Assembly (NCBI RefSeq): GCF_004102025.1
Contig: NZ_CP025228.1
Coordinates: 3,472,001-3,536,000, forward strand
Length of the DNA stretch: 64,000 nt
Direction: 5' to 3'
Source: Actinomyces qiguomingii
Lineage (GTDB): Bacteria; Actinomycetota; Actinomycetes; Actinomycetales; Actinomycetaceae
Shown here in pieces: positions 1 to 11,480 of the stretch (the first letter of the stretch is position 1; the number at the start of each line of letters is the position of its first letter). Position numbers and translations under genes: made by a program. A model generated the notes under the pieces. The model worked only from the letters and a program-made list of their open reading frames with translations. It was not told the origin of the DNA and did no database searches.

Positions 1-550
1 CAACGCCTACGCGACCTTCGCCGCCCACGGCGTTTACTGCACTCCGATCGTCATCGACTCGATCACCGATGCCGATGGCAATGCGATGAGCGCGCCGTCG
101 GCCAACTGCAAGCAGGTCATGAACGAAACGGCTGCCGACCAGGTGACCATCACGCTCCAGTCGGTGCTGGGAGGTAAGGGAACCGGCAAGTCCGCCGCCC
201 TCAACGGCCGCCCGGCGGCGGGCAAGACGGGCACCACCGATGAGATGGACAACGCCTGGTTCGTCGGTTACACCCCGCAGCTGTCCACCGCCATCTGGGC
301 CGGTCACTCCGACGGCTACTACGCTATGAACCACCAGTACATCGGCGGGCGCTACTACGCCACCATGTACGGTTCCGACCTGCCCGCACCCATGTTCAAG
401 ACCTATATGGACACCGCCCTGGCCGATCAACCCGTCGAAGGCTTCAACCAGGTGAGTCTGGGCGGCGGTGCGCCGTCCTCCGGCGGCGGCTCCGGCGGCG
501 GCAGTTCACAGGGTTCGCGGAACAACAACAATAGCGACGACGATGACTGA
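1..550 (+). CDS. Penicillin-binding protein, C-terminal part (5' end outside window)
   Basis: The reading frame is open from base 2 and ends at a TGA at 548-550, so only the last ~182 residues are seen. They contain the third transpeptidase motif, KTGTT, followed by the typical segment DNAWFVGYTP and IWAGH, as in the transpeptidase domain of class A (bifunctional glycosyltransferase/transpeptidase) penicillin-binding proteins. These proteins cross-link peptidoglycan outside the membrane. After the domain the protein ends in a Gly/Ser-rich, then Asn/Asp-rich low-complexity tail, as is common in actinobacterial class A PBPs. The stop overlaps the start of the following metallophosphoesterase gene by 8 bases, so the two are probably co-transcribed. 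Class A versus class B cannot be settled without the N-terminus. Confidence 0.85.
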   Translation, partial: NAYATFAAHGVYCTPIVIDSITDADGNAMSAPSANCKQVMNETAADQVTITLQSVLGGKGTGKSAALNGRPAAGKTGTTDEMDNAWFVGYTPQLSTAIWAGHSDGYYAMNHQYIGGRYYATMYGSDLPAPMFKTYMDTALADQPVEGFNQVSLGGGAPSSGGGSGGGSSQGSRNNNNSDDDD

Positions 551-1508
551 CATGCCCCCGCACCGCATCGCCATGCTCGGTGGGCTGGCTGCCGGCGTCG
601 GGCTGCTCGGCTACGCCCTGTTTGAGGCGCACTCACCGGTGTTGCGCCGCATCGACGTGCCGGTGTTGGCCGCCGGCGAGCGTCCGCTGACGATCCTGCA
701 CCTGTCGGATCTGCACCTGACCGACCGCACCGAAGCCCGCGTGGCATGGGTACGGCGTCTGGCACAGATCCGTCCCGACATAGTTGTCAACACCGGAGAC
801 AACCTGTCCTTCGCCTCCGGTCTGGAGCCACTCGGCCGGGCCCTGGCACCCTTCGCGCATCTGCCCGGCGCCTTCGTGATGGGCGACCACGACTACCGCA
901 CGACGGTCTTCAAACTGCCCACCCGCTACCTGCGCCGGGATCCGCGTTCCGGCGACGATCCCGAGCAGGAGGCCGCAGTTCAGGCCCTCCCCTGGCGGGA
1001 GGTCCGCGATCTGCAGACCGCCGGTGGTTGGGTCGATCTCACCAATGCACGCGGCCGCATAACCGTTGGGGATCGGCATATCGAGCTGGTCGGGACGGAT
1101 GATCCGCACGTTGATCGGGACGTGTTCCCGCCCTCCGCCCCGGCGGGCGACGACGCCACCGCGGTGCGCGACTTCGCTGGCCGCCCACTGCGACTGGGGC
1201 TGGTGCACGCCCCCTATCGTCGGGTACTGGACGCCATGTCCGACGACGGGGTCGGACTCGCTATCGCCGGACACACGCACGGCGGCCAGTTGTGCCTACC
1301 CGGATACGGCGCACTGGTAACTAACTGTGACCTGGATCGCGGTCGGGCCTCGGGCCTGTCGCGTTGGCCGGACACCCGTCCGGGTGACGAGGCAAACACG
1401 CGGATGCTTCTGCATGTCTCCGCCGGCCTGGGCACGAGCCCGTACACGCCGGTACGCGTGGCCTGCCGCCCCGAGGCAACCCTCCTGACGCTACGTCCCG
1501 TCGACTGA
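543..1508 (+). CDS. Membrane-anchored metallophosphoesterase
   Basis: A protein of about 321 residues with an N-terminal hydrophobic segment (about residues 10-28) that probably anchors it in the membrane. The calcineurin-like metal-binding motifs follow in order: LSDLHL, NTGDN, GDHD (GNHD in most relatives) and AGHTHGGQ. This is the pattern of the YkuE/YaeI-type metallophosphoesterases, which hydrolyse phosphoesters with a dinuclear metal centre. The substrate is unknown. ATG at 543 overlaps the end of the upstream penicillin-binding protein gene; ATG at 552 is an alternative start. PBP followed by this phosphoesterase is a common actinobacterial gene order, suggesting a cell-envelope role, but that is inference. 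Confidence 0.85.
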   Translation: MTDMPPHRIAMLGGLAAGVGLLGYALFEAHSPVLRRIDVPVLAAGERPLTILHLSDLHLTDRTEARVAWVRRLAQIRPDIVVNTGDNLSFASGLEPLGRALAPFAHLPGAFVMGDHDYRTTVFKLPTRYLRRDPRSGDDPEQEAAVQALPWREVRDLQTAGGWVDLTNARGRITVGDRHIELVGTDDPHVDRDVFPPSAPAGDDATAVRDFAGRPLRLGLVHAPYRRVLDAMSDDGVGLAIAGHTHGGQLCLPGYGALVTNCDLDRGRASGLSRWPDTRPGDEANTRMLLHVSAGLGTSPYTPVRVACRPEATLLTLRPVD

Positions 1509-1591
1509 CGGCCGCCCGGTCGCAGGTGACGGAATCCTCAGGAACACGATTTCCCCCACCGGCGCGACGACGGATATAGTCATCCCGCACA

Positions 1592-1659
<68 letters not shown>

Positions 1660-1665
<6 letters not shown>

Positions 1666-1826
1666 CGACGAGTACGCCCATGAGCTCGCTCATGAGGCGT
1701 GCGAGGAGGAAGGGGCAACAGGCCGTCAGGCCGAATACCCCGACGACGAGTACGCCCATGAGCTCGCTCATGAGGCGTGCGAGGAGGAAGGGGCAACAGG
1801 CCGTCAGGCCGAATACCCCGACGACT
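1660..1826 (+). repeat. 78-bp tandem duplication carrying the tRNA-Pro 3' end motif
   Basis: A 78-bp unit is present twice head to tail. The motif CCCCGACGAC, which overlaps the tRNA 3' end, occurs at 1660, 1738 and 1816. Each unit contains a short perfect hairpin, CATGAG-CTCG-CTCATG. No convincing gene lies in it. An upstream in-frame ATG of jetA falls inside the repeat but was not chosen as the start. Confidence 0.9.
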
Positions 1827-1842
1827 CGCTAACCTGGGCCCG

Positions 1843-3327
1843 ATGTCCGAACCTCGCGCAGAAGCCGCCTACAGACGTGCACTGGCGGCCTTCAGAAGTC
1901 CCACACTCGATTTGCTACACGGCCGCTACGCGCCCTTCGTCGTCGCCGCCCTATCGCTCGTCTTCACCCCGGACCGGCCGCTGGTCGCCGTGGCCGACGC
2001 CCATGCAGAAGTCACTGAGGCCGTCGAGCAGCTGCGCGCCTGCGGCTACGACGAGGACGAACGCGGCCTGCCCGCCGGAACCGGCCGGGACATCTGCCGT
2101 TACTGGGTACGCGTGGGGTGGCTCATTCCCCAGATGAGTGACTCCGTGGAGGTTTATCGCCTCTCCGCCCAGGCCGTGGGTGCATTGGAGTTTGTCGGCC
2201 GTTCGGGTGCCGGACGCTCTCGAGTCTCACGCTCCCGCGTCCGCACGCTCCTGGAGGCCATTGACCAGTTGGCCACCAGCGCCGAGACCGATCCCGATAA
2301 GCGTCTGACCCGACTTCTGGCCGAGCGATCGGAACTGGACGCGCAAATCGCGCGGATTCGCTCCGGGCAGATGGAGCCGGCCGACGACGAACAACTCCTG
2401 GAGGAGGCGGAGAACGTCCTGCACCTGTCCCAGGAGCTGCCCGCCGACTTCGCCCGCGTGGCGGAATCCATCAAGGCCATGCAACGCGATGTGGTCACCG
2501 AGCTGCGCCGCGATGTGCGACCCACCGGCGAGGTGCTGCGCGAGTACCTGGAGCGCGGTCAACACGTGATGGAATCGACTGCCGAGGGGCGCGCCTTCGC
2601 CGGGGCCCTGCGGCTGATCGGTGCCCCTGAGCAGATCGATCAGCTCAACGAGCAGCTCGCCACGGTGCTGGACCTGCCGTTCACTGTGCTCATGTCCGAC
2701 GAGCAGCGTGACGAACTGCGCGCCGTCGCCAAGCGCATCGAGCAGGGAGTGGATGAGGTGCTCACCGCCCAACGACGCGCCTCACACGTCATCACCACCC
2801 AGGTGCGCACCCATGATCCGGTCCGGGACCGGGAGCTGGACGATCTGCTGCGTTCAGTTATGGCCGCCATGCAGAACTGGATGCACGCAGGCCCCAACCT
2901 CGACGTCGTAGAGCCGATCCGTTCCCTGCCGACCCCCGAACTGGGCCATCTGCGCCAGTCCCTGAGCGACCTGCGCCCGCCACGCGCCCCCGAGCCCCTG
3001 CACCAGCAGGAGGAGGACGTGGAGTTCCTCGACGCGGACACGCGCGCCTGGGGCGGGCCCCACTACGGACAGATCGAGGAGTACGTCGGCACTCTCGGCG
3101 AGGATCACTTCGACCTGGCCACCGCCTTTGAGGGTATGGCAGCTCACACCCGCCGCCCGGTTGATCTGCTGGGGCTGCTGGAAATCGCACACCGCAACGG
3201 CATGGTCGAGGGCGATACAGTCTCCGTCGTCCAGGCGCAGCGCCCCGACGGAACCTCCAGGCGCTTCGCCTTCGGCTCCGTCACCGCCCAGGCCAGCCCG
3301 ACCCCGACCAGCGAGGACACAGATTGA
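1843..3327 (+). CDS. jetA: JetA/MksF-like condensin subunit (DUF3375)
   Basis: A protein of 494 residues of the DUF3375 family, the JetA (MksF) kleisin-like subunit of Wadjet/MksBEF SMC-type complexes. It resembles the family in length, in having an N-terminal winged-helix-like region (about 1-110), in a long charged coiled-coil-prone middle (about 120-330) and in a C-terminal winged-helix-like segment. The complex binds and extrudes DNA and, in complete Wadjet systems, restricts circular plasmids. ATG at 1843 was chosen because the open frame further upstream runs back into the 78-bp tandem repeat. The stop overlaps the start of jetB by 4 bases. The family call rests on protein character plus gene order and is strong in this context. 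Confidence 0.88.
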   Translation: MSEPRAEAAYRRALAAFRSPTLDLLHGRYAPFVVAALSLVFTPDRPLVAVADAHAEVTEAVEQLRACGYDEDERGLPAGTGRDICRYWVRVGWLIPQMSDSVEVYRLSAQAVGALEFVGRSGAGRSRVSRSRVRTLLEAIDQLATSAETDPDKRLTRLLAERSELDAQIARIRSGQMEPADDEQLLEEAENVLHLSQELPADFARVAESIKAMQRDVVTELRRDVRPTGEVLREYLERGQHVMESTAEGRAFAGALRLIGAPEQIDQLNEQLATVLDLPFTVLMSDEQRDELRAVAKRIEQGVDEVLTAQRRASHVITTQVRTHDPVRDRELDDLLRSVMAAMQNWMHAGPNLDVVEPIRSLPTPELGHLRQSLSDLRPPRAPEPLHQQEEDVEFLDADTRAWGGPHYGQIEEYVGTLGEDHFDLATAFEGMAAHTRRPVDLLGLLEIAHRNGMVEGDTVSVVQAQRPDGTSRRFAFGSVTAQASPTPTSEDTD

Positions 3328-4172
3328 ACGAGCAGACCCCCACCGCCGAGGCGGACCATCCGACCGAGACGCCGGAAACCGGCGCCTTCATCCAACCGGT
3401 CGCCATGGAGGATGACCCGGAGGGGTACTACCCCGGTGACCGGGGCACCCTGGAGGCCCCGGTACGACGCGTGCTGGTCAAAATCCTGCGTGACCGTTTC
3501 CTGCACGCCGAACGCAACCGGGAGGACTGGCGTGTCCTGCTGGACAACCAGCAGGTCATCGAGTCCCGACTCCACGACCTGTTCATCCGTCTTGTGGTGG
3601 ACCTCGACCGGGGCGTGGCCTACAAGCAGCAGGTGCGCTCGGAGGGCATTGAGGCACCCGTCCTGCTGCGCGACAAGCCGTACACGCGCGCCGAGACACT
3701 GGTACTGATCTACCTGCGGGCCGTGTACCAACGCGAGTCGACGGCGGGAGAGGGCTCGGTGCTGGTGGATGTGGAAGACGTCGAGCAGACGGCACTGAGC
3801 TACTTCACCCATGCGGACCGGGAAACCGCTCGCAGACAGCGGACCATCCGCAACGCCCTGGACCGGCTCGCGACGGAGGGACTCATCCAGGAGGAGTCCG
3901 CCGGCCGCTACCGCATCACCCCGGTCATTGAGATCGTCCTGAGCGCCGAACGGCTCAAGCAGCTCGACACCTGGTTGCGGGCGCAGTCCGGACTGGAATC
4001 CTTGGAGGAGACCGACCAGGACTCCTCTACACCGCCAGAAACCGACCAACCGGCCTCACCCCCGGCGGCGCAAGCACCGCAGGCGCCGACGCCGCCGGAA
4101 CCCGAGCCCCTGTTCGCGGCCGCCGACGCCGCACACCCCGCCGCCCCCGAGTCCGTGGGAGGACACGCATGA
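3324..4172 (+). CDS. jetB: JetB/MksE-like condensin subunit (DUF4194)
   Basis: A 282-residue protein of the DUF4194 type, the JetB (MksE, KITE-like) subunit of the SMC complex. The middle part (about residues 45-215) is the conserved double winged-helix region, including the segment DRFARA-like ending in [18 protein letters not shown], typical of the family. The last ~70 residues are a Pro/Glu/Ala-rich tail, probably disordered. It begins with a TTG/ATG-type start overlapping jetA by 4 bases and overlaps jetC by 4 bases, so the three genes form one translationally coupled operon and their products should be made in fixed ratio. Confidence 0.87.
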   Translation: MNEQTPTAEADHPTETPETGAFIQPVAMEDDPEGYYPGDRGTLEAPVRRVLVKILRDRFLHAERNREDWRVLLDNQQVIESRLHDLFIRLVVDLDRGVAYKQQVRSEGIEAPVLLRDKPYTRAETLVLIYLRAVYQRESTAGEGSVLVDVEDVEQTALSYFTHADRETARRQRTIRNALDRLATEGLIQEESAGRYRITPVIEIVLSAERLKQLDTWLRAQSGLESLEETDQDSSTPPETDQPASPPAAQAPQAPTPPEPEPLFAAADAAHPAAPESVGGHA

Positions 4173-7100
4173 CGATGATCGACACCCTGTTCGGCCTGAT
4201 TCCCGCCGCCTCCCGCGGACAGCAGTGGCTCGCTCAGGAATTACAGCTGATCAACTGGGGAGGCTATGACGGCTACCACCGGGTGCGCTTCTCCCCCACC
4301 GCCACCCTCCTATGCGGCGGCTCCGGTTCGGGCAAATCGACCCTCATGGACGCCTACATCGCCCTGATGATGCCGCACACCACGCCCTTCAACGGCGCCT
4401 CCAACGGCGGGGTCACCGGACGGGCGCGCAGTGGGGAGCAACGCAACATCCTGTCCTACGGGCGCGGCAAACTCGATGAATCCCGCACCGAGGACGGAAC
4501 CCGGATGCGGGTACTGCGTGGCGACGGCGAAGACACCTGGACTGCAGTGGCCATGACCTGGGTGGACCACGACGGCTCTCGCTTCACCGCCCTGCGGGCC
4601 TGGTACATCCCGGCCTCCGCCCGCTCCCTGGACGACACCGTCAAGGTGCGTGGAACCGTCGACGCATCCTTCGCGTTGACCCGCCTGGAGGAGGCCGCCT
4701 CCCGCCGCCTGGGCGCCGCGGCGGTCAGGGACGCCGGGGTGGAGACCCAACCCACCGACCGGGAGTTCCTTGCCCGCATCTACTCGGTGCTGGGCATCGG
4801 TGCCGCCGGCTCCGGCACCAAAGCCATGAGCCTGCTGGCCCGAATTCAGGCCGGTCAGCAGATAACCACCGTGGATGAACTGTATAAGCGCATGGTGCTG
4901 GAGGAGCCGGCCACCCTGGCCACCGCCGACGCCGTCGTCTCCCACTTCGACGAGCTCCAGTCCACCCGCGAGCGCATGGTCACCGCCCAGAAGCAGGTGC
5001 GCGCCCTGAGCCCCATCCGCACCATGCACGACCGAATTCAGGACGCCGCCCGACGCCTGGAGCTACTCGATTCGATCGGCGAGTTCTCCCAACCCGATTC
5101 ACGGGCCGGGCGGTGGCGCGCCGAATACCGGCTGGGCCTGCTGCGGGAGGCCGAAGAGGAGCTGCGTAGACGCAAGAGCACGGCCGACGCCGAAGTCGCC
5201 ACCGCCGTGGCCGCCGCCGAAGCCGCTGAGGCGCAGTATGAGGCCGCCCGAGAGGTGCTGCGCAGTTCCGGCGGCGCCCGGCTGGAGACCGCCGAGCGCG
5301 AGCTGAGGCAGACCGAGCACCGTTTGGAGCAGGTGCGCACGGCGCGCCGGGCCTTTGTTGAGGCCACCGAGTGTCTGGGTGTGCGCATCACCGGGCGCAA
5401 CGACTTCGAGGCCCTGCGTGAGCGTGCCCAGGCCGCCCTGGCTAGCTCCGATGCCAGGCGCTCGGCGCGCGATGAGCACGGCCGCGCCTACGCCGAGGCG
5501 GATGAGCTGCGGCGTCGCCTGGAGGAGCTACACGCCGAGCAGGAGCAGGCCCGCAGTCGGCAGGACTCCATCCCGGGCCGGCTCCATGCCGCACGTGAGT
5601 TGCTGGCCCGGAAGGCCGGACTGCACCCGGATCGGCTGCCCTTCGTCGGGGAGCTGGTGGAGGTGCGCGCCGAGTATGAGCCGTGGCGGGAGGCATTCAA
5701 CCTGGCGCTGGGCGGCTTCGCCACGACCCTGTTGATCGACGTCACCCAGATGGGACGCTTCCGCCAGGCCATTGATGAGCTCCGGCTGCCCACCAGGCTG
5801 CGGTACGAGGGCGTGCGCACCTCGGTGCCGCACCAGGGCCCCCTGGACCCCAGTATCCTCCCGGGCAGGTTGGAGTACCGGGACACCGAGTTCACCGGGT
5901 GGCTCAAGGAGCATTTGGAGCGGCGCTTCGCCTTCGTCTGCGTGGATTCGCCGGATCAACTCGACTCCCACCCCCGGGCGCTGACCATCACCGGTCAGGT
6001 CTCCCAGGGCAGCCGGGGCGCCCACGGCGGTCAGGGACGCTCAAATGTGCTGGGTTTCTCCAGTCAACGCCATCTGGCCGAGCTCGCGCAGGAGGCCGAG
6101 CGCCTGGCCGGGGAGCTGGCCCGTGCCGAAGCAAGCCGGGAACGGGCCGAACGCGCCCTCGACGACGTCGAGGCGCAGCGCACCGCCTACCGCCGCGTGC
6201 TGGATACCGGCTGGGAGCAGATCGACGTGGGTGCGCTGGAGCAGGAGCAACGGCGCTGGAGCGGCGTCGTGGCCGAGGCCTCCACGGAGAACCCGGATAT
6301 CACCTCCCTGCGCCGCAAGGTGGATGAACTGGGCAGGAAGGTGCAGGACTTCCAGCAGCAGGTCGGCCGGGTCCGCGCCGAGCAGGAGACACTTGCGCAG
6401 CGCTGGGCGGCCACCTCCGACGCCGTCGACGCGGCCCAGGGACTTCTGGATCAGGCACAGGATCGCGGGGAGCTCCTGACACCGCAGGAGCGGGAATACC
6501 TGTCCGGGCGCTTCGCACCCGCCCCCGCCGCCACGGAACTGGACCCGCTCCGACGCCTGGAGCACTTCGACACGGCGCTGGCCGCCGGGGCGCGCCTGTT
6601 GAAGGAGGACCGGCTCAGTGCACACACCACCCTGGATGAGCAGCGGGCCGCCCTGCGCCACGCCCTGGAATCCTTCCTGGACGCCTGGCCCAACCCGAGC
6701 CTGCGGGCGGACCCGGATACCTCCTACCGGGACTTCGAGCGGATCCTGACAGACCTGGAGACTTCGGGCCTGCATGAGCTTCAGGAGCAGTGGCGCAACA
6801 GCCTGCTGCGCCTGTCCGGCAATGACTTGACCAACCTGGACTCCTCGCTCAGCCGGGCACTGCGGGAGGTCCGCGAGCGTATTGAACCGGTCAATCGGAT
6901 CATGGCGGATCTGCCGTTCTACGACGACGCCCACCGTCTGCAGATCAACCTGCGGGACAACCAGTCGCGGGTGCGCAGTAGTTTCCGCAGGGAGCTGCGC
7001 GAGGTGCGTGCCCTGATCGATGCCGCCGGCAGCGAGGCCCAGCGGGAGCAGGCCTATATGCGCATGTCGCGTCTGATCGACCGCATCCGCCGCTCCGCCC

Positions 7101-7528
7101 CGGACTTCAGCACACTGGTCGATGTGCGCAACCATGTGCGCATCAGCGCCGAAAAGGTTCACGCCCGCACCGGGGCGCATGCGGCCCTGTACGACCACAT
7201 TGGGGAGAAGTCTGGCGGCGAGTCACAGGAGCTGATCGCCTTCATCGTCGGGGCGGCCCTGCGCTACCAGCTGGGCGACGCCGCCGCCGAGCGCCCCCGG
7301 TACGCCGTCGTCTTCCTTGATGAGGCCCTGATCAAGGCCGATGCCCACTTCACCAAGCGGGCCATCGGTGCTTGGCGGGGCCTGGGCTTCCAGCTCGTAA
7401 TCGGCGCGCCCAATGACAAGTACAGCGCCATTGAGCCGCATGTCGATGTCGAGTACGACATCCTCAAGGACACCAAGGGACGCTCCTGGGAGAAGTTGAA
7501 GATCGGCCTGGAGGAGGTCGTCGGATGA
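4169..7528 (+). CDS. jetC: JetC/MksB-like SMC ATPase
   Basis: A 1119-residue SMC-like ATPase. Walker A (GGSGSGKST) lies at about residues 50-58, the ABC signature (KSGGES) near 1014-1019 and Walker B (VVFLDEA) near 1047-1053. Long coiled-coil arms (about 250-450 and 610-800) flank a hinge-like region around 480-600. This is the architecture of JetC/MksB, the motor of Wadjet/MksBEF complexes that reel in DNA. All ATPase motifs look intact. In complete type I Wadjet systems and in corynebacterial mksFEBG a fourth gene, jetD/mksG (topoisomerase-VI-like nuclease), follows directly. Here the next gene is convergent and unrelated, and only about 160 bases lie between. Confidence 0.92.
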   Translation: MTMIDTLFGLIPAASRGQQWLAQELQLINWGGYDGYHRVRFSPTATLLCGGSGSGKSTLMDAYIALMMPHTTPFNGASNGGVTGRARSGEQRNILSYGRGKLDESRTEDGTRMRVLRGDGEDTWTAVAMTWVDHDGSRFTALRAWYIPASARSLDDTVKVRGTVDASFALTRLEEAASRRLGAAAVRDAGVETQPTDREFLARIYSVLGIGAAGSGTKAMSLLARIQAGQQITTVDELYKRMVLEEPATLATADAVVSHFDELQSTRERMVTAQKQVRALSPIRTMHDRIQDAARRLELLDSIGEFSQPDSRAGRWRAEYRLGLLREAEEELRRRKSTADAEVATAVAAAEAAEAQYEAAREVLRSSGGARLETAERELRQTEHRLEQVRTARRAFVEATECLGVRITGRNDFEALRERAQAALASSDARRSARDEHGRAYAEADELRRRLEELHAEQEQARSRQDSIPGRLHAARELLARKAGLHPDRLPFVGELVEVRAEYEPWREAFNLALGGFATTLLIDVTQMGRFRQAIDELRLPTRLRYEGVRTSVPHQGPLDPSILPGRLEYRDTEFTGWLKEHLERRFAFVCVDSPDQLDSHPRALTITGQVSQGSRGAHGGQGRSNVLGFSSQRHLAELAQEAERLAGELARAEASRERAERALDDVEAQRTAYRRVLDTGWEQIDVGALEQEQRRWSGVVAEASTENPDITSLRRKVDELGRKVQDFQQQVGRVRAEQETLAQRWAATSDAVDAAQGLLDQAQDRGELLTPQEREYLSGRFAPAPAATELDPLRRLEHFDTALAAGARLLKEDRLSAHTTLDEQRAALRHALESFLDAWPNPSLRADPDTSYRDFERILTDLETSGLHELQEQWRNSLLRLSGNDLTNLDSSLSRALREVRERIEPVNRIMADLPFYDDAHRLQINLRDNQSRVRSSFRRELREVRALIDAAGSEAQREQAYMRMSRLIDRIRRSAPDFSTLVDVRNHVRISAEKVHARTGAHAALYDHIGEKSGGESQELIAFIVGAALRYQLGDAAAERPRYAVVFLDEALIKADAHFTKRAIGAWRGLGFQLVIGAPNDKYSAIEPHVDVEYDILKDTKGRSWEKLKIGLEEVVG

Positions 7529-7689
7529 GCCCCGGCTGTACTACCCTGGTTGCGGCGTCGGGCCGCGACGGGCCCCGGGCTCCAACATAAGCCGCCACGA
7601 GCGGCCATCGCGCCGACTGGCGCTCTCCGGCCCGACGTCCTTCACACCCCGTTCCCTACAGGTCACTGATGCTGGCCCGGGCGCGGGCG

Positions 7690-8712
7690 TCAACGGCCCT
7701 CGGATAGCACCGGACGCTGCTTCTCAATGGCCACGGCGCGAATCCGGCCGCGCGGGCGACGCGCCATATGCACCACCATGATCTCCCCGGTCTTGAGCCA
7801 CGGGTCACGGTCCGGGACGGAGCGCAGAAGCTTGCCGGGAGCGTAATCGGAGATCGCCTCCATGACGGTGGGCAGCACCGGTCGGTGCGTACACACCGCG
7901 ACCGGCACATCGCGGCGCCGCAGCACCTTGGAAACCACCTTGCGGGCGGCCTTCGGCTTGGCGGCATGCGCGGCCTCCGTCAGCTCCGGCTCGGTGACCA
8001 GTTCGATCCCGGCCGCCTGCGTGTAGGGGGCAACCGTGTCAAAACAGCGCCGCCATGGGCTGGTCATCACCTGGGCGACGCCGTAGGCGGCCAGCACCGG
8101 CACCAGGGCCCGGGCACGCACCTCCCCCTGGTCCCTGGTCAGCGGGCGGGTCGCCTCATCCGTTTCGGCGTCCCGCTTCTTCGGGCGATTCCACACCGAG
8201 CGTTTGACGGCGCGGGCGTGGCGCACGAGCACGAAGGTCCAGGTGTCGAGTTTGCCGTCCTCCCACAGGTCCACCAGAGATCCCAGCAGATCACGGTCCA
8301 GGGCGTGGCTGAGCAGGTTACGTGCCCTTCTCGCGCGCACCCACTCCACGCCGTCGATTTCGGAGGCAGAGGCGGGCTTTACCGGTGTACGGGCGCGCAG
8401 GGCCGGACAGTCGCCCGCCAGTTCACGTGCCGCCCAGTAGTGCACCTCCTTGCGGGAACCGTTGGAGAGCTTGTAGCGGATCGTGTCCAGCGGCTGTCCG
8501 AGGGCGATCTGAACACCGGTCTCCTCAGCGACCTCCCGCACCGCACAGGTGCGTACCGACTCCCTGGGCTCAACCTTCCCCTTGGGGAAGGACCAGTCGT
8601 TGTATCCGGGGCGGTGGACGAGCAGCACCTCCAGGTGCCCCTTCGACTCGCGCCACACCAGGGCCCCGGCTGCACGGACTATGCGCTTGTCAGTGTTGGA
8701 CTTGCCTGCCAT
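7690..8712 (-). CDS. mutT1: MutT1-like Nudix hydrolase fused to a histidine phosphatase
   Basis: A 340-residue two-domain protein. Residues about 10-145 form a Nudix domain whose box reads GKVEPRES followed by REVAEETGV, matching the Gx5Ex7REUxEExGU consensus. Residues about 160-330 form a SixA-like histidine phosphatase domain beginning with VLVRHARA, in which the RH of the RHG/RHA motif carries the phosphate-accepting histidine. Mycobacterial MutT1 has this same fusion and degrades 8-oxo-GTP/dGTP and diadenosine polyphosphates. It lies 19 bases downstream of ppk on the same strand, the same pairing seen as ppk1-mutT1 in Mycobacterium tuberculosis. The start ATG at 8712 gives the normal N-terminus. 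Confidence 0.88.
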   Translation of the reverse strand: MAGKSNTDKRIVRAAGALVWRESKGHLEVLLVHRPGYNDWSFPKGKVEPRESVRTCAVREVAEETGVQIALGQPLDTIRYKLSNGSRKEVHYWAARELAGDCPALRARTPVKPASASEIDGVEWVRARRARNLLSHALDRDLLGSLVDLWEDGKLDTWTFVLVRHARAVKRSVWNRPKKRDAETDEATRPLTRDQGEVRARALVPVLAAYGVAQVMTSPWRRCFDTVAPYTQAAGIELVTEPELTEAAHAAKPKAARKVVSKVLRRRDVPVAVCTHRPVLPTVMEAISDYAPGKLLRSVPDRDPWLKTGEIMVVHMARRPRGRIRAVAIEKQRPVLSEGR

Positions 8713-8731
8713 CTGTGGTGGTTTCCGCTCG

Positions 8732-11389
8732 TCAGTGACCGGCCCGCAGACGCGAGCGCGCCCAGGTCATCATGGTGTTCTGGATGTCCTCGAGCCGGTT
8801 GCCCTCGGCGTCGCGGGTGTGTCGGGTCCAAGTGCCGTCAGGGTTCAGCCACCAGGAGGTGACGGCCTGACTGGCGGAGTGGGTTACCACCCATTCCAGT
8901 TGGGCGATCATCACCGGGTCGGTGATGCGCACAAGCGCCTCCACCCGCCGGTCAAGGTTGCGGTGCATCAGGTCCGCTGAACCGATGAACAGGTCGGTCT
9001 GGCCGTCATTGCAGAAGGCATAGATGCGGGAGTGCTCCAGGTAGCGCCCCAGGATCGAACGAACGCGGATGTTCTCGCTCAACCCCGGCACGCCGGCGCG
9101 CAGACCGCAGATGCCCCGCACCACGATGTCGACGTCGACGCCGGCGCGGCTGGCCCGGTACAGGGCGTCGATGCAGGCCTCGTCAATGATCGAATTGACC
9201 TTGATGCGGATCCAGGCGGGTTTCCCGGCCCGCTTGTTGGCGATCTCCCGGTCGATGCGCTCAATGAGACCGTCACGTACGGTGCGTGGAGCCACCAGCA
9301 GCCGGCGGAAACGGGCGCGCGGGGCGTAGCCCGACAACTGGTTGAACAAGGTGGTCAAGTCCTGGGCAACGTCGCGGTCGCAGGTCAGCAGACCCAGGTC
9401 CTCGTAGCCGCGAGCGGTCTTGGGATGGTAGTTGCCGGTACCGACGTGGCAGTAGCGGCGCAGCCCGTCGGACTCTTGACGCACCACCAGCAGCAGCTTG
9501 CAGTGGGTCTTGAGCCCCACCATGCCGTAAACCACGTGCACACCGGCGCGTTCGAGCTTGCGGGCCCAGGTGATGTTGTTCTCCTCATCGAAGCGGGCCT
9601 TGATCTCCACGATCGCCACCACCTGTTTGCCGGCCTCGGCGGCCTCAATGAGCGCGTCGACGATCGGGGAGTCCCCACTGGTGCGATACAGGGTCTGTTT
9701 GATCGCCAGGACTTTGGGGTCGGCGGCCGCCTGGGAGATGAACTCCTGCACGGAGGTGGAGAAGGAGTCGTAGGGGTGGTGCAGCAGCACGTCGTGTTCG
9801 CGCATGGCGGCGAAGATGTCTCCGGGGGTGCTGGACTCCTCCGGCGCCAGGCCGGCTGCGGTCACCGGCACGAACCGCGGGTACTTCAGGTCCGGGATGT
9901 CCAGGTCGTGCAACTGGTTGAGACTGGTCAGGTCCAGCGGTGCGGGCAGCTCGAAGACGTCGTCATCGCGCAGGCCCAGGGCGCGTACCAGATAGCGGCG
10001 CACGAAGGGGCTGATGGTGTTCTCCACCTCCAGGCGCACGCTCGCGCCGAAGCGGCGACGCTCCAGCTCCTTCTCCATGGCGGTCAGGAGGTTCTCGGCG
10101 TCGTCCTCCTCCACCTCCAGGTTCTCGTTGCGGGTGACGCGGAACAGGTGGTGCTCGAGGATGTCCATCCCCGGGAACAGGTGGTCCAGGTGCTCGGCGA
10201 TCACCATCTCAATGGGGATCAGCGCAGTGCCGGCCCGCTTGTTCTTGGGATCGAGTTCGCGTCCGGGCACGGTGATCAGGCGCGGCAGGGACTGCGGCAC
10301 CTTGACCCGGGCGAAGTGCTCCTTGCCGGAGCGCGGGTTGCGCAGCAGTACCGCCAGGTTCAGTGACAGGCCGGAGATGTAGGGGAAAGGGTGGGAGGGG
10401 TCAACGGCCAGTGGGGTGAGCACCGGGAAGATCTGGTGGCGGAAGTAGCGGGTCATCTTCTCCGCCTGCTGGGTGTCCAGCTGGTCCCAGGTGAGGATCT
10501 CGATGTTGTGCTCGGCGAGCTTGGGGCGGATGTCCTCCTGGAAGAGGGCGGCCTGGCGGGCGGTGAGCTCCTTGGCGCGTTCAGTGATGGCGGCGACCAC
10601 CTGGTGGGCGTCCAAGCCCGAGGCCCGCACCGGGGTGATACCGGCCTTGATGCGGCGCATCAGCCCGGCCACCCGCACCATGTAGAACTCATCCAGGTTG
10701 GAGGAGAAGATTGCGGCGAACCAGGCGCGCTCCAGCAGTTCCAGGTCCTGGTCCTCGGCCTGCTCCAGGACACGCTCGTTGAAGTCCAGCCAGGTCAGTT
10801 CCCGGTCGGTGAAACGCTCCGTGAAGGACTCCAGCGGCGGCAGATCGTCCTGTGGATCGGGCGCGGCGGTCGCCTCGGCGTCGTCATGGCCTCGATGGTC
10901 GGGATCCGACGCGTCTGCTGCGGCGGGCGGCTGCGTGGACGCGGCCGCGGAATCGTTCTGGGCTGCGGGCGCGTCAGAGCCCGCGGGGCTGGCGGGGGTA
11001 CGGAACCCGGTCTGCTCGCCGGCGGTGGGCGGGGATACCGGCACCGCGCCACCGGCATCGACGCCATCGCCCCCGGCCTGCGGAACGTCCTCGTCGAAGT
11101 CCTCATCCTCGTACTGGGGGCCGGCGTCGTCGTCGACGAAGTCCCGGGGATCGGCCGCCTCAATGACGTGGTCTTCAATGATGTCCAGGTCGTCCTGGGT
11201 CAACGCCGCGTCGTCGGCATCCGCGGACGACGCCGAGGCCGCGGCGAGCGAATCGGCCTCCGCGGGACTGACCGGGGAGGAGCCCGGGTCGGCGGCGTGC
11301 CGGGCCTGGGCCCGAGCCCAGCCGCCGAGGAAGGAGGCCAGGGGCGCGGAAGTCGTGGAGGGGGTCGTTTCGGAGTCGGGCGTCGTCAT
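8732..11389 (-). CDS. ppk: Polyphosphate kinase (PPK1) with acidic N-terminal extension
   Basis: An 885-residue polyphosphate kinase, which reversibly transfers the gamma phosphate of ATP to polyphosphate. The catalytic core starts near residue 185 with [19 protein letters not shown] and [10 protein letters not shown]. The phospho-accepting His region reads [19 protein letters not shown], and the second catalytic His region [11 protein letters not shown] with [16 protein letters not shown]. The first ~184 residues are an Ala/Asp/Glu/Pro/Ser-rich acidic stretch with no visible fold, not needed in enzymes such as E. coli PPK. A later start inside this stretch is possible, but the frame and codon use stay gene-like throughout. 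It is followed by mutT1 and probably co-transcribed with it. Confidence 0.93.
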   Translation of the reverse strand: MTTPDSETTPSTTSAPLASFLGGWARAQARHAADPGSSPVSPAEADSLAAASASSADADDAALTQDDLDIIEDHVIEAADPRDFVDDDAGPQYEDEDFDEDVPQAGGDGVDAGGAVPVSPPTAGEQTGFRTPASPAGSDAPAAQNDSAAASTQPPAAADASDPDHRGHDDAEATAAPDPQDDLPPLESFTERFTDRELTWLDFNERVLEQAEDQDLELLERAWFAAIFSSNLDEFYMVRVAGLMRRIKAGITPVRASGLDAHQVVAAITERAKELTARQAALFQEDIRPKLAEHNIEILTWDQLDTQQAEKMTRYFRHQIFPVLTPLAVDPSHPFPYISGLSLNLAVLLRNPRSGKEHFARVKVPQSLPRLITVPGRELDPKNKRAGTALIPIEMVIAEHLDHLFPGMDILEHHLFRVTRNENLEVEEDDAENLLTAMEKELERRRFGASVRLEVENTISPFVRRYLVRALGLRDDDVFELPAPLDLTSLNQLHDLDIPDLKYPRFVPVTAAGLAPEESSTPGDIFAAMREHDVLLHHPYDSFSTSVQEFISQAAADPKVLAIKQTLYRTSGDSPIVDALIEAAEAGKQVVAIVEIKARFDEENNITWARKLERAGVHVVYGMVGLKTHCKLLLVVRQESDGLRRYCHVGTGNYHPKTARGYEDLGLLTCDRDVAQDLTTLFNQLSGYAPRARFRRLLVAPRTVRDGLIERIDREIANKRAGKPAWIRIKVNSIIDEACIDALYRASRAGVDVDIVVRGICGLRAGVPGLSENIRVRSILGRYLEHSRIYAFCNDGQTDLFIGSADLMHRNLDRRVEALVRITDPVMIAQLEWVVTHSASQAVTSWWLNPDGTWTRHTRDAEGNRLEDIQNTMMTWARSRLRAGH

Positions 11390-11480
11390 GGGGGAATCGT
11401 CCCACGTCTAGGCCGGGAGCGGGTGGGGAACCGCACCAAGGAAGCCTGCGGTCTCCGAGCGCCCGGCCCTAACAGTCCGG

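Noticed and set aside
7529..7689. Remnant of jetD after jetC
   Set aside because: No frame in the 160-base gap resembles a JetD protein and the region is too short.
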